From positions 434,001 through 498,000 of the forward strand of contig NZ_JBDOIO010000004.1 of assembly GCF_039831995.1 (NCBI RefSeq): a DNA stretch of 64,000 nucleotides, read 5' to 3'. This document shows positions 1 through 8,661 of this stretch, one piece after another (position 1 is the first letter of the stretch; every line of letters begins with the position of its first letter). Origin of the DNA: Paenibacillus pabuli (lineage in GTDB: Bacteria > Bacillota > Bacilli > Paenibacillales > Paenibacillaceae). The notes under the pieces are model-generated. The model was given only the letters and a program-made list of their open reading frames with translations, was not told the origin of the DNA and did no database searches. The position numbers and the translations under genes are program-made.

Positions 1-1
1 T

Positions 2-1366
2 GCTTCACACCGGATTTACTCTCCTGTTGCAAGAATGCTCCATCTTCTGACACCAGGCAAACAAGAGACACAGGCCAATCCGAAGCTGGATGAATTCCAG
101 CTGCTGGAGCAGCAGTGGAATGAGCTGACTTCCCGGAGTCTTACCGCCCACCGTCAATTGCAGGAGCAGCTTCCGCATTTGCGTGACAGTTTTGTTTTGC
201 AGCTGATTCAAGGACACTTGTATGCCTACAACGAGGAAGACCTCCAGAAGCGGATGAAGAATCTTGGATTCGAAGTGGAAGGCCAGCAATTTTTGTTGCT
301 GCAAATGTATTTTACGGGATATGCCCGGCTGCAGGGACGATTTGGAAGCCAGGATACCGGCCTGGTGACCTTTGCAGCCGTAAACATCATTGAAGAGGTT
401 GCCAAAAGCTATTTTGGCCAAATTAGCGTTATGAACTTTCATGACCTCTCTTCAGCCATGCTTGTCATTGCACCGAAGGATGAGCAGCTCAAGCCGCAGA
501 CGTTGCTCTGGGGACAGGAGTTGGTAGAGGTTATTGGGCGGACACTTAAAATGAATGTCACGGTTATCATTAGTCGTTCAGCCGATTCCTTGCATGAGCT
601 GCCCGGCATCTTTGTTGAGATGGAACAGGCGGTGGCTTACCGCAGCATAGAGGAAGGAAGTCAGATACTTGATCTGGAAGATGAGCAGTGTTTTCGCAGA
701 GCGGAAGAAGCAGCCTATCCGCTGGGCTTGGAACGCGAGATGATTCAGGCGATCAGGCTCGGCAAGCAGGAGGAAGCCGATCGGGTGTTGGACCAGTTTA
801 TGAGCGAAATCGCCCGGACGGGCAGTACCGAGTTCCAGGTGCAGCAGATGATGCTGCAGCTGCTGGGAAGTGTTCAGCATATGATGCTGCAGACGGGTGT
901 AACACCCTATAAGCTGTTCGGAGGCTGCAATATGTACGAACGATTGTCTGCAATCCGGGAACCTGCTCAGATGAAGCAGTGGATGATGAGTAAGGTACTG
1001 GCGCCCTATGTACAGGAAATTGAGATGCGATCGCAGGAGCCATTGAAGCAGGTGGTGGAACGCACGATGCTGTATATGGATGAGCACTATAGTAACGAAA
1101 TTTCCCTGGAAAGCTGTGCAGATGCAGAACAGATGACACCCTATGCCCTCAGCAAAGCCTTCAAGCAAGTATCGGGCATGAACTTTATTGATTATTTGAC
1201 AAAGGTCCGAATGGAGGCGGCCAAACAGCTGCTGCGTGAGACAACGATGAAAATTAATGACATCGCCGCTGCGGTTGGCTATCAGCACAGCTACTTTAAT
1301 CGCATCTTCAAAAAACAGGAGGGTGTAACGCCAAGCCAGTATCGGGATCAGTGGTTTGGCAAATGA
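2..1366 (+). CDS. AraC-family transcriptional regulator, 5'-truncated by window edge
   Basis: The reading frame is open through the left edge, so the N-terminus is missing. The visible ~454 residues end in a two-helix-turn-helix AraC domain (last ~100 residues: SLESCADAEQMTPYALSKAF, then INDIAAAVGYQHSYFNRIF and a GVTPSQYR ending). The middle part resembles the linker of Paenibacillus YesN-like or membrane-anchored AraC regulators, which sense sugars outside the cell and activate the adjacent uptake operon. Those are usually ~750 residues long with a Cache sensor and two membrane segments; none of that is visible here. The gene lies 280 bp upstream of, and codirectional with, the ABC transporter genes, so it is the likely activator of the pectin locus. 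The domain call is firm; the target is inferred from position. Confidence 0.9.
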   Translation, partial: ASHRIYSPVARMLHLLTPGKQETQANPKLDEFQLLEQQWNELTSRSLTAHRQLQEQLPHLRDSFVLQLIQGHLYAYNEEDLQKRMKNLGFEVEGQQFLLLQMYFTGYARLQGRFGSQDTGLVTFAAVNIIEEVAKSYFGQISVMNFHDLSSAMLVIAPKDEQLKPQTLLWGQELVEVIGRTLKMNVTVIISRSADSLHELPGIFVEMEQAVAYRSIEEGSQILDLEDEQCFRRAEEAAYPLGLEREMIQAIRLGKQEEADRVLDQFMSEIARTGSTEFQVQQMMLQLLGSVQHMMLQTGVTPYKLFGGCNMYERLSAIREPAQMKQWMMSKVLAPYVQEIEMRSQEPLKQVVERTMLYMDEHYSNEISLESCADAEQMTPYALSKAFKQVSGMNFIDYLTKVRMEAAKQLLRETTMKINDIAAAVGYQHSYFNRIFKKQEGVTPSQYRDQWFGK

Positions 1367-1611
1367 ACCTGTTTACCACCTTGCTGTCTCACCGGGATCC
1401 GCACCATCGGATTCCGGTTTTTTCTTGTTGGGAATAACAAAAAACAAAGAAGGATAAGGCTGCAAAAATGTGCAATGGAGTGCTGTACAAAATGTCCAAA
1501 TCGAAGAAAAAATGGCGTCATAGCGGGCTTATTGACCTCGTCCAGTATGTAAGCAAAAAATGAAGGTTGCCGGAAAAGGAGGCTCTGTATAGTCTGAATT
1601 ACAAGCTTAAT

Positions 1612-1625
1612 TGATAACGCTTACA
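1612..1625 (+). promoter_or_regulatory. Putative cre site (CcpA operator)
   Basis: TGATAACGCTTACA matches the cre consensus TGWAARCGYTWNCW at 13 of 14 positions (T for A at position 4). It sits 22 bp before the start codon of the first permease gene and overlaps the 5' leader, a place where CcpA would block transcription when glucose is available. A weak -10-like TATAGT lies at 1588-1593. Confidence 0.6.
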
Positions 1626-1646
1626 TGAATAGGGAGGGGAGAGATT

Positions 1647-2630
1647 ATGAACGGGAAGACCAAATGGAATGGAAATACCGCAGCGGCAGCCCAGGCGGAA
1701 ATGGCCACCATGCCGCTGAAGCGGGAATCCAACTGGAAGAGGCAGATCAAGCGGAACAAATGGCTGTACGTGCTTGTGCTTCCCGGGTTTCTGTACTTTG
1801 TTATCTTTAAATATTTGCCAATGTGGGGGATTGTCATTGCCTTTCAGGACTATCAGCCTTTTCTCGGTATTAAGAACAGTGAATGGGTGGGCATGGAGAA
1901 CTTTACGACCTTTTTCTCCAATCCGGACTTTTTCCGGCTACTGCGCAACACGCTGGTCCTTGCCATATATGATCTCATATTCTTTTTCCCGGCACCGATC
2001 ATTATCGCTCTGTTATTAAATGAAATCAGGGTAGCATTCTTCAAAAGAACGATTCAGACGCTGGTGTATGTACCCCATTTTGTATCCATGGTGATTATCG
2101 CCAGTATCACTTACGTATTCCTGACCCCTCAAGGCGGGGTACTGTACGACCTGATTGCCTGGATAACGGGAAAGCCCATCGATGTATTATCCAGTCCGGG
2201 TTCGTTCCGTCCGCTCATTATTATTCAGATGATGTGGAAGGAAATGGGCTGGGGAACGATTATTTTTCTGGCAGCACTTGCAGGCGTGGATACCGAGCAA
2301 TATGAAGCTTCCATTGTGGATGGGGCGGGACGATTACGACGCATGTGGCACATTACGCTGCCGGCGATACGCACAACCATTGTTATTCTGCTCATTCTCC
2401 GACTGGGGAACTTTTTGGATACGGGATTTGAACAGATCTATCTGATGACCAACTCACTCAACCGGGACGTGGCCGATGTATTTGATACGTATGTTTATAC
2501 GGTGGGGATTACGCAAGGGGCATTCAGCTACAGTACCGCGGTAGGATTATTCAAATCGATCGTGGGTATCATTCTGGTGCTCGGCAGCAATAAACTTGCC
2601 AAAAAATTTGGCCACCCGGGGATTTATTAA
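1647..2630 (+). CDS. ABC transporter permease, LplB family (sugar uptake)
   Basis: A 327-residue membrane protein, one of two permeases of a carbohydrate importer. A short basic N-terminus leads to about six membrane segments. The cytoplasmic loop has the EAA motif that contacts the ATPase (EASIVDGAGRLRRMWHITLP, near residue 225). It resembles LplB/YtaA/YteP-type permeases that import complex oligosaccharides such as pectin fragments. The start has a strong site (GGGAGGGGAGAG) 5-6 bases upstream; an overlapping frame starting at 1625 was discounted. The second permease follows after 36 bp. No ATPase gene is in the locus, so a shared MsmX-type ATPase is probably used. Substrate is inferred from the neighbouring hydrolases. 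Confidence 0.93.
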   Translation: MNGKTKWNGNTAAAAQAEMATMPLKRESNWKRQIKRNKWLYVLVLPGFLYFVIFKYLPMWGIVIAFQDYQPFLGIKNSEWVGMENFTTFFSNPDFFRLLRNTLVLAIYDLIFFFPAPIIIALLLNEIRVAFFKRTIQTLVYVPHFVSMVIIASITYVFLTPQGGVLYDLIAWITGKPIDVLSSPGSFRPLIIIQMMWKEMGWGTIIFLAALAGVDTEQYEASIVDGAGRLRRMWHITLPAIRTTIVILLILRLGNFLDTGFEQIYLMTNSLNRDVADVFDTYVYTVGITQGAFSYSTAVGLFKSIVGIILVLGSNKLAKKFGHPGIY

Positions 2631-2666
2631 GCAGCATGCTGCATGAATTCATAAGGAGGAAAGCCC

Positions 2667-3554
2667 ATGAACAGCCGCTTATACAACAGCCCTGCCGGCA
2701 AAGTATTTGATATTTTCAATTACGTCATGCTCGGCATTCTGGGCATACTGACTGTCCTTCCTTTCCTGTATATTATAGGGAATTCGTTCGCGACCGAAGC
2801 CGAGATTACGGAACGCAGTTTCTTTCTTATCCCGAAAGTGTTCTCCTTCAGCGCGTATGAGTATATTTTTTCTTCGTCCACCATCTTTCGCAGCATCGGC
2901 GTCTCCGTATTTGTGACGGTAGCAGGGACGCTGGTCAATCTGTTCTTCACACTGACGATGGCCTATCCGCTATCGAGAAGCGACTTCTGGGGACGCAACG
3001 TCATGATGAACATGGTGATCTTCTCCATGCTGTTTGGCGGAGGAATGATCCCGACGTATCTCGTCATTCGTGGACTTGGATTGCTCGATTCATACTGGGC
3101 CCTTATGCTTCCTGGCGCAATTAGCGCTTTTAATTTAATAGTTGTCAAAAACTTTTTTCAGCAAATGCCGCCCGGGCTGGAGGAAGCGGCCCGCATCGAC
3201 GGATGCTCGGATCTCGGGGTACTCTGGCGAATTGTCCTGCCATTATCCAAACCGGTGATCGCTACGTTTGCGTTATTTTATGCCGTAGGGCATTGGAATA
3301 ACTTCTTCTCGGCACTCCTGTACATTTCGGACAGTGACAAATGGCCACTGCAGGTCATGCTGAGACAGATCGTTCTGCTCTCGCAGGCAAGCGTTGGTGA
3401 TATGGCCAATATGGACCCCAATTTTGTGCAGCCGCCGGAACAGTCCATTAAAATGGCAGTCATCGTTGTAGGTACCATTCCGATTTTGCTGGTGTATCCG
3501 TTTTTGCAAAAGCATTTTGCCAAAGGTGTCATGTTAGGCTCAATCAAAGGCTAG
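2667..3554 (+). CDS. ABC transporter permease, LplC/YtcP family
   Basis: The partner permease, 295 residues with six predicted membrane segments. The EAA loop is clear around residue 170 (GLEEAARIDGCSDLGVLWRI), and the C-terminus ends in the typical FAKGVMLGSIKG. It would form a heterodimer with the preceding LplB-type protein and take sugars from the lipoprotein encoded 19 bp downstream. AAGGAGG lies 7 bases ahead of the ATG. Length and order (LplB-LplC-binding protein) are standard for Paenibacillus oligosaccharide importers. Confidence 0.93.
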   Translation: MNSRLYNSPAGKVFDIFNYVMLGILGILTVLPFLYIIGNSFATEAEITERSFFLIPKVFSFSAYEYIFSSSTIFRSIGVSVFVTVAGTLVNLFFTLTMAYPLSRSDFWGRNVMMNMVIFSMLFGGGMIPTYLVIRGLGLLDSYWALMLPGAISAFNLIVVKNFFQQMPPGLEEAARIDGCSDLGVLWRIVLPLSKPVIATFALFYAVGHWNNFFSALLYISDSDKWPLQVMLRQIVLLSQASVGDMANMDPNFVQPPEQSIKMAVIVVGTIPILLVYPFLQKHFAKGVMLGSIKG

Positions 3555-3573
3555 AAGCCAAGGGGGAGAACGT

Positions 3574-5085
3574 ATGGGACAAAAAGCGGGAATCAAAAAA
3601 ACAGCACTTATACTTTCTGCAACATTGTTATTGAGCACGGTTCTGGGGGCATGCTCCACGGACAAAACCAACGATACGGGCGAAGCGGCTGCAGGTGGAA
3701 CCGATCAAATTACCATCATGCTGCCGAACTTTGAAGCCGAGAATCCGCCAGAAAACAGTCCAGTCATCCAGAAGCTTGAGGAATTAACCAAAGTGGATGT
3801 GAATCTGCAGTGGGTGCCGAGCAGCTCCTACGAGGACAAATTCAACATCACTCTGGCCTCGGGCAAACTGCCTGACGTGATGGTCGTGCTCGGCAAATCC
3901 CCGAGCTTCATTAACGCTGCACGTACCGGGGCTTTCTGGGAGCTGGGGCCTTATCTGAAAGACTACCCGAACTTGAGCCAGATGAACGAAATTATTACGA
4001 ACAATGCCTCTATTGACGGCAAAACCTACGGCATCTACCGGGGAAGGCCGCTGGGACGTAACGGGATAACGATCCGGAAGGATTGGCTGGAAAATCTGGG
4101 TCTGGAAGCACCCAAAAATCTGGACGATCTTTATAATGTGCTGAAAGCATTCACTACAGATGATCCGGACGGCAACGGCAAGGATGATACGTACGGTTTG
4201 GTAGCGAGCAAATTTAACGGGCCGTGGGACAACATGCAAATCTGGTTTGGTGCACCCAACAAATGGGGCGATGATGGCAGCGGTAATTTGATTCCAGCAC
4301 ATGAAACACCTGAGTATATGGAGGCACTGAAGTTTTTCCGTCAGATTTACAGCGAAGGTTTGGTGAACAAGGACTTTGCCGTGATGGATGCGACCAAGCT
4401 GCCTGATCCGTTTGTCAACGGACAGGCGGGTGTCATGATTGATGTAGCGGATAACGCACAGCGGATGGAGCAGAAAATTCTGGAGAAGGACCCATCGGCC
4501 ACAGGGCGGGTGGATGTGCTTCAGGCGGTGGAAGGACCCAAAGGGCTGCGTGACATGCCAACCTCAGGTTACTCCGGTATGATCGCCGTCTCCAAAAGTG
4601 GTGTGAAAACGGAAGAAGACCTGAAAAAGGTGTTGGCATTCCTGGATCAATTGAACGAGCCGGAGCTCCAGGCTTTGCTGTCCAATGGCCTGGAAGGCAA
4701 GCAATATGAGAAAAAAGGAGAATATGTTGTTCCGACCACCGACAAGCTTGCACTGCGAGATCTACAGGGTCTGAACCAAATATTGATGTTCCTTCCGGAA
4801 GACCGAGCCTTCCGGGTTGAACCGACGCCGGTTCGTGAAAAGGTAGCCGAAGTTCAGAAGGCCAACGAGGAAATCGTTGTTCCCAATCCGGGTGAACCGC
4901 TGATTTCAGACGTATATGCACAGAAAGGACCCCAGCTGGACAACATCATTAACGATGCCCGTATCAAATTCATCGTGGGACAGATCGATGAGAAGGGGTT
5001 CCAGGATGCCGTCGCACTGTGGAAGAGCAGCGGTGGTAATGATTACGTGAAAGAGGTCAACGAACTGTACGCTGCATTGAAGTAG
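3574..5085 (+). CDS. Extracellular sugar-binding lipoprotein
   Basis: A 503-residue solute-binding protein for the importer. The N-terminus is basic (KKT), followed by a hydrophobic stretch and the lipobox LGAC, with Cys27 as the predicted lipidation site, so it should be anchored to the outer face of the membrane. The rest resembles large cluster-1 sugar-binding proteins of the LplA/YtcQ type: an N-terminal ITIMLPNF strand, LASGKLPDVM near residue 110, and a C-terminal VGQIDEKGFQDAVALWKSSG helix. AGGGGGAGAA precedes the ATG. The ligand is probably a rhamnogalacturonan oligosaccharide, judged only from the enzymes downstream. Confidence 0.92.
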   Translation: MGQKAGIKKTALILSATLLLSTVLGACSTDKTNDTGEAAAGGTDQITIMLPNFEAENPPENSPVIQKLEELTKVDVNLQWVPSSSYEDKFNITLASGKLPDVMVVLGKSPSFINAARTGAFWELGPYLKDYPNLSQMNEIITNNASIDGKTYGIYRGRPLGRNGITIRKDWLENLGLEAPKNLDDLYNVLKAFTTDDPDGNGKDDTYGLVASKFNGPWDNMQIWFGAPNKWGDDGSGNLIPAHETPEYMEALKFFRQIYSEGLVNKDFAVMDATKLPDPFVNGQAGVMIDVADNAQRMEQKILEKDPSATGRVDVLQAVEGPKGLRDMPTSGYSGMIAVSKSGVKTEEDLKKVLAFLDQLNEPELQALLSNGLEGKQYEKKGEYVVPTTDKLALRDLQGLNQILMFLPEDRAFRVEPTPVREKVAEVQKANEEIVVPNPGEPLISDVYAQKGPQLDNIINDARIKFIVGQIDEKGFQDAVALWKSSGGNDYVKEVNELYAALK

Positions 5086-5098
5086 AATGAATTCCAGA

Positions 5099-5138
5099 GC
5101 CCGGCAGCCGTACATGAGTACAACAGATGCTGCCGGGC
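5099..5138 (+). terminator. Hairpin after the binding-protein gene
   Basis: GCCCGGCAGC pairs with GCTGCCGGGC across a ~20-base loop, followed by a weak T run (ATTTCC). It probably ends or attenuates the transporter transcript or protects its 3' end. A TATAAT at 5206-5211 may start a new transcript for the hydrolase genes; no good -35 was found. Confidence 0.55.
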
Positions 5139-5293
5139 ATTTCCATCTATATCAATTTTATAAAACATTTTGTAATTAGAGCCTCCCTAGCACCACTTTT
5201 TGAGGTATAATCATAGCCAAACAAACGTATTTGAACACAAATGAACCATAATGGAAAGAAAAAAAGACTCTTTTTAACAGGGAGGAAAGCGAC

Positions 5294-8200
5294 ATGTGGA
5301 ACGGGGAGGCATTTGCGAATCCCGCCGCGCAGTACCGGATTCATCCCTTCTGGTTTTGGAATGGGGATATGGAGGAAGAGCAGATCAAACGGCAAGTGAA
5401 TGAAATGTCAGCACAGGGTGTGGGCGGCTTTTTCATCTGTCCGCGTCAGGGGCTGCAGATTCCCTATCTGTCTGACGCTTGGTTTGACAAGGTCCGGATT
5501 GCGGTGGAAGCTGCCGAGACCTGTGGCATGCAAGTATGGCTGTATGACGAATACCCATATCCTAGCGGTATGGCAGGCGGCGAGGTCACTCTTGATTTCC
5601 CTGAAGCCAAGCAGCGTAAGCTCGTGCACCACCAGATGCATGTGCAGGGCGGAGAGACTGTCAATCACGAGCTGCCGTGGGGACGAATTTTGGTCGCCAA
5701 AGCCATTCCGAGAGACGCAGAGGGTAACCGGTTATGGGATGAGTCTATCGAATTGCGGCATCACATCGGTAATATCCAGACCGATCAGGTATATCAGGAG
5801 ACAGGCCTGACGTCGTATAATCGCAAGCGATTTTTTACATATCGGACGGCTTTCCGCCTGGTGTGGGATGTACCAGCAGGAGATTGGGACGTCCTATTGT
5901 TCCAGGAAGAGGAGATTGGCGATTTCAAATATTACGGCAATTTCGTGGACCCGTGCCACCGGGAAGCGATGAGCCGTTTTATTGAACTGACACATGACCG
6001 ATATGCGGCAGCTGTTGGAACTCATTTTGACAGCGTTATCAAAGGCATGTTTTCCGATGAAATTGCCCCGCTCGGACGTATTCCCTGGTCTCCTCAGCTG
6101 CCTGCATATTTTCGCGAACGCTGCGGATATAGTCTTATTGATTCGCTTCCTGCCCTGTTATATGGCGATGTTCCGGACTCGGCCCGTATCCGGTATGACT
6201 ATTATCAATCGCTGCATCTGCTTCTCAGGGAGTCATATCACCAACAGGTTCATGACTGGTGCGAGGCTGCTGGGATCCAGTATGCAGCAGAAGTTCCTGG
6301 CGTACGGATGACGACTCAGTTATTCAGTCATATGCCTGGCGGAGACTCCGCGCATGAGAAGATCGGGCGACCCTTATCCTGGATTTTGGAACGGTATGGC
6401 AAAAGAATGCGTGACAATCCGAAGATGGTCAGCTCACTGGCCAGACAGCTGGGACGCACCCGCAATCTGATCGAGTGTTTTCATAGTGTGGGCTGGTCGA
6501 TGACGCTGCAGGATGCCAAATGGATGATTGACCGGATGGCGGCCATGGGCACGAACTTTTATAATTTTCATGCATTTTTCTATACGATTGGCGGGTTAAC
6601 GAAGCATGATGCCCCACCATCCCAGTTTCTGCAGAATCCATACTGGCCACATTTCCGTCAGCTTGGAGATTATACGGGACGTATAAGTTATCTGATGAGC
6701 ACGGGGACAGCCGATATCCGGATTGCCGTTCTTGATCCGACGACGACTTTCTGGAGCCTGATGGGCAATCCGCTGCATGGGTTTGAATACAGCGGTGAGG
6801 ATGAAGCAGAACGGGCGAGACTGGAGCGGCTTACGAATGATTGGATGCGAATCGGTGTGCATTTACTGGAGAACAGACGTGACTATGATCATCTGGACCC
6901 TGAGCTGCTGGCTGAAGCGGAACTTGCGGGTGGAACCATTCAGATTGGTGTTGCCAGGTACGAAGTACTCATCCTTCCACCAATGCTGAATCTGGAGGCT
7001 GATGCCTGGAAGCAGGTTAGGCGGTTTGCTGAACAAGGAGGGACCGTCATATCGATCGGGCTTCCTCCATACATCGCAATCCAGGAAGGAAGTCCAGTAG
7101 GCAATGAAGCAGCAAACTTCTTCGGTGCAGGGGAAAAACCAGAGGAAGAGTACTGGGGCCATGCCGTGGAAACAAGACACGGCAGCAATGAGTTAATGTG
7201 GCAGCAAGGGGAGGGAGAAGCCTACTTCCTTCCGGTTGGTACAGGTCGCGGGGATGATTCAACTCTTGAACTGATCTCACTGCTGCTGGATCAGGTGCTG
7301 CCCGAGCCCATCTGCTGGATCATGGAAGAAGAGAGCGCTTCCTTGCTGATGCAGACTCGTCAATTGTCGGATGGAGAGTTTATGGTGTTCCTATCCAACC
7401 AGGAGAAACGCGAATTGGAGGGACAATTAAAAGTCGTTGCCAAGCGGTTATGGATCGGTGTGGATCTCTCAACAAATACACGTCTGCTGGCAGAGCGGCT
7501 TAATCTGGAGACAGGAGAGCGGGAAGTTTTGCCGCTGACCAGCAGTGGTGGGGAATGGTGTATTTCACTCAGGTTTGCCGGGTATGAAGCCCATGCTGTA
7601 CGGCTTACTTTACAGATGGTAGAGGCTTCTGAAAGCATTTCCGATGCCATGGGTAAGCCGGGAGTAACCGCACCATTGACGCCGGCTGCTGCGGATAAGC
7701 CATCTGAACCCATTATTTTACCTGTGGAAGGGCCGTGGCGACTGGAAACCATTCAGCCCAACACCCTCCGGATTGGACAGTTCCGTCTTACAGCAACGAA
7801 TGATAATGGTGTGATTTTGGAAAACAAGCATGCGGGTGTTAAGCCTTTTATCGATCAAGCGGCTGAATTGTCGGAGCAGCAACACTTGCCTGTTCAGTTT
7901 AATCAGGTATTTGGCACGCCGAAGAAAGCGTCTATTGCCTATCCGATTCAATGCCAATACACTACTGCTTTTGAGCTGGGAACGGCTTTGCAGGAGTGCA
8001 GAATATTTATGGATCGGGCAGCCATTGCAGGGGCGTGGATCATGGAGATCAACGGCAAAACGATTGGGCCAGATCAATTCGAGCCCATTGAGATCACGGA
8101 TTATACCAACATTGGCTGCGATATCACAGAGTGGCTCCGCACAGGCTTGAACGAAATAACGATTACGGTACAGGTCACGAAGGATGAGGAAGGAATCCTC

Positions 8201-8629
8201 GATCCGCTGTATTTGCAGGGACGGTTTGGCGTTGCGTTTCATCACGAAGGGATGGTCTCCTTGGTTCGTGAGCCAGATACGGCCATTCGGATCACACCTG
8301 AGCCTCAGCCGCTGTACCCGCATTACGCAGGAGACATGAGTTATAAACGCAGCTTCTGGCTGGATCCGCCTAGCGCGGATGCCAATTCCTTTGAACTCGA
8401 ATTCAGCGATTGGCTGGTGCAGGATGTGGCCGAGGTTTTGGTCAACGGTCATAGCCTTGGGGTGCGATGCTGGTCTCCGTATCGCTGGAGTGGAGAAACG
8501 TCCTGGCTCCGTTCAGGTGACAACGAGATTGAAGTGCGCATCACCAATACGTTAATCGGTCTGCTGGAAGGCACCTATTTTGATTCGGATAGCCATAGCT
8601 TGCATGAGACCGGTAATTGGATCGGTTGA
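5294..8629 (+). CDS. GH106-type glycoside hydrolase (probable alpha-L-rhamnosidase)
   Basis: A 1111-residue protein without signal peptide, so cytoplasmic. The N-terminal third looks like the GH106 barrel: a PFWFWNGDM motif near residue 20, GVGGFFICPR, a WLYDEYPYPSGMAGG strand, and an acidic FSDEIAPLG segment near residue 250. A beta-sandwich region follows, and the C-terminus (residues ~890-1100) has jelly-roll features such as VLVNGHSLGVRCWSPYRW. GH106 enzymes remove alpha-L-rhamnose, including from rhamnogalacturonan. GGGAGGAAAG lies 6 bases before the ATG. The fold assignment is good; the exact linkage is not known. The stop is 32 bp before the start of the GH43 gene. Confidence 0.85.
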   Translation: MWNGEAFANPAAQYRIHPFWFWNGDMEEEQIKRQVNEMSAQGVGGFFICPRQGLQIPYLSDAWFDKVRIAVEAAETCGMQVWLYDEYPYPSGMAGGEVTLDFPEAKQRKLVHHQMHVQGGETVNHELPWGRILVAKAIPRDAEGNRLWDESIELRHHIGNIQTDQVYQETGLTSYNRKRFFTYRTAFRLVWDVPAGDWDVLLFQEEEIGDFKYYGNFVDPCHREAMSRFIELTHDRYAAAVGTHFDSVIKGMFSDEIAPLGRIPWSPQLPAYFRERCGYSLIDSLPALLYGDVPDSARIRYDYYQSLHLLLRESYHQQVHDWCEAAGIQYAAEVPGVRMTTQLFSHMPGGDSAHEKIGRPLSWILERYGKRMRDNPKMVSSLARQLGRTRNLIECFHSVGWSMTLQDAKWMIDRMAAMGTNFYNFHAFFYTIGGLTKHDAPPSQFLQNPYWPHFRQLGDYTGRISYLMSTGTADIRIAVLDPTTTFWSLMGNPLHGFEYSGEDEAERARLERLTNDWMRIGVHLLENRRDYDHLDPELLAEAELAGGTIQIGVARYEVLILPPMLNLEADAWKQVRRFAEQGGTVISIGLPPYIAIQEGSPVGNEAANFFGAGEKPEEEYWGHAVETRHGSNELMWQQGEGEAYFLPVGTGRGDDSTLELISLLLDQVLPEPICWIMEEESASLLMQTRQLSDGEFMVFLSNQEKRELEGQLKVVAKRLWIGVDLSTNTRLLAERLNLETGEREVLPLTSSGGEWCISLRFAGYEAHAVRLTLQMVEASESISDAMGKPGVTAPLTPAAADKPSEPIILPVEGPWRLETIQPNTLRIGQFRLTATNDNGVILENKHAGVKPFIDQAAELSEQQHLPVQFNQVFGTPKKASIAYPIQCQYTTAFELGTALQECRIFMDRAAIAGAWIMEINGKTIGPDQFEPIEITDYTNIGCDITEWLRTGLNEITITVQVTKDEEGILDPLYLQGRFGVAFHHEGMVSLVREPDTAIRITPEPQPLYPHYAGDMSYKRSFWLDPPSADANSFELEFSDWLVQDVAEVLVNGHSLGVRCWSPYRWSGETSWLRSGDNEIEVRITNTLIGLLEGTYFDSDSHSLHETGNWIG

Positions 8630-8661
8630 AGAATAAATTTGGAAATGTGGAGGAGGAGAAT

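Noticed and set aside
578..1288. 236-residue minus-strand frame, and similar long frames opposite the GH106, ispG, lon and hem genes
   Set aside because: Shadows of clear genes; no ribosome sites and no recognisable motifs.
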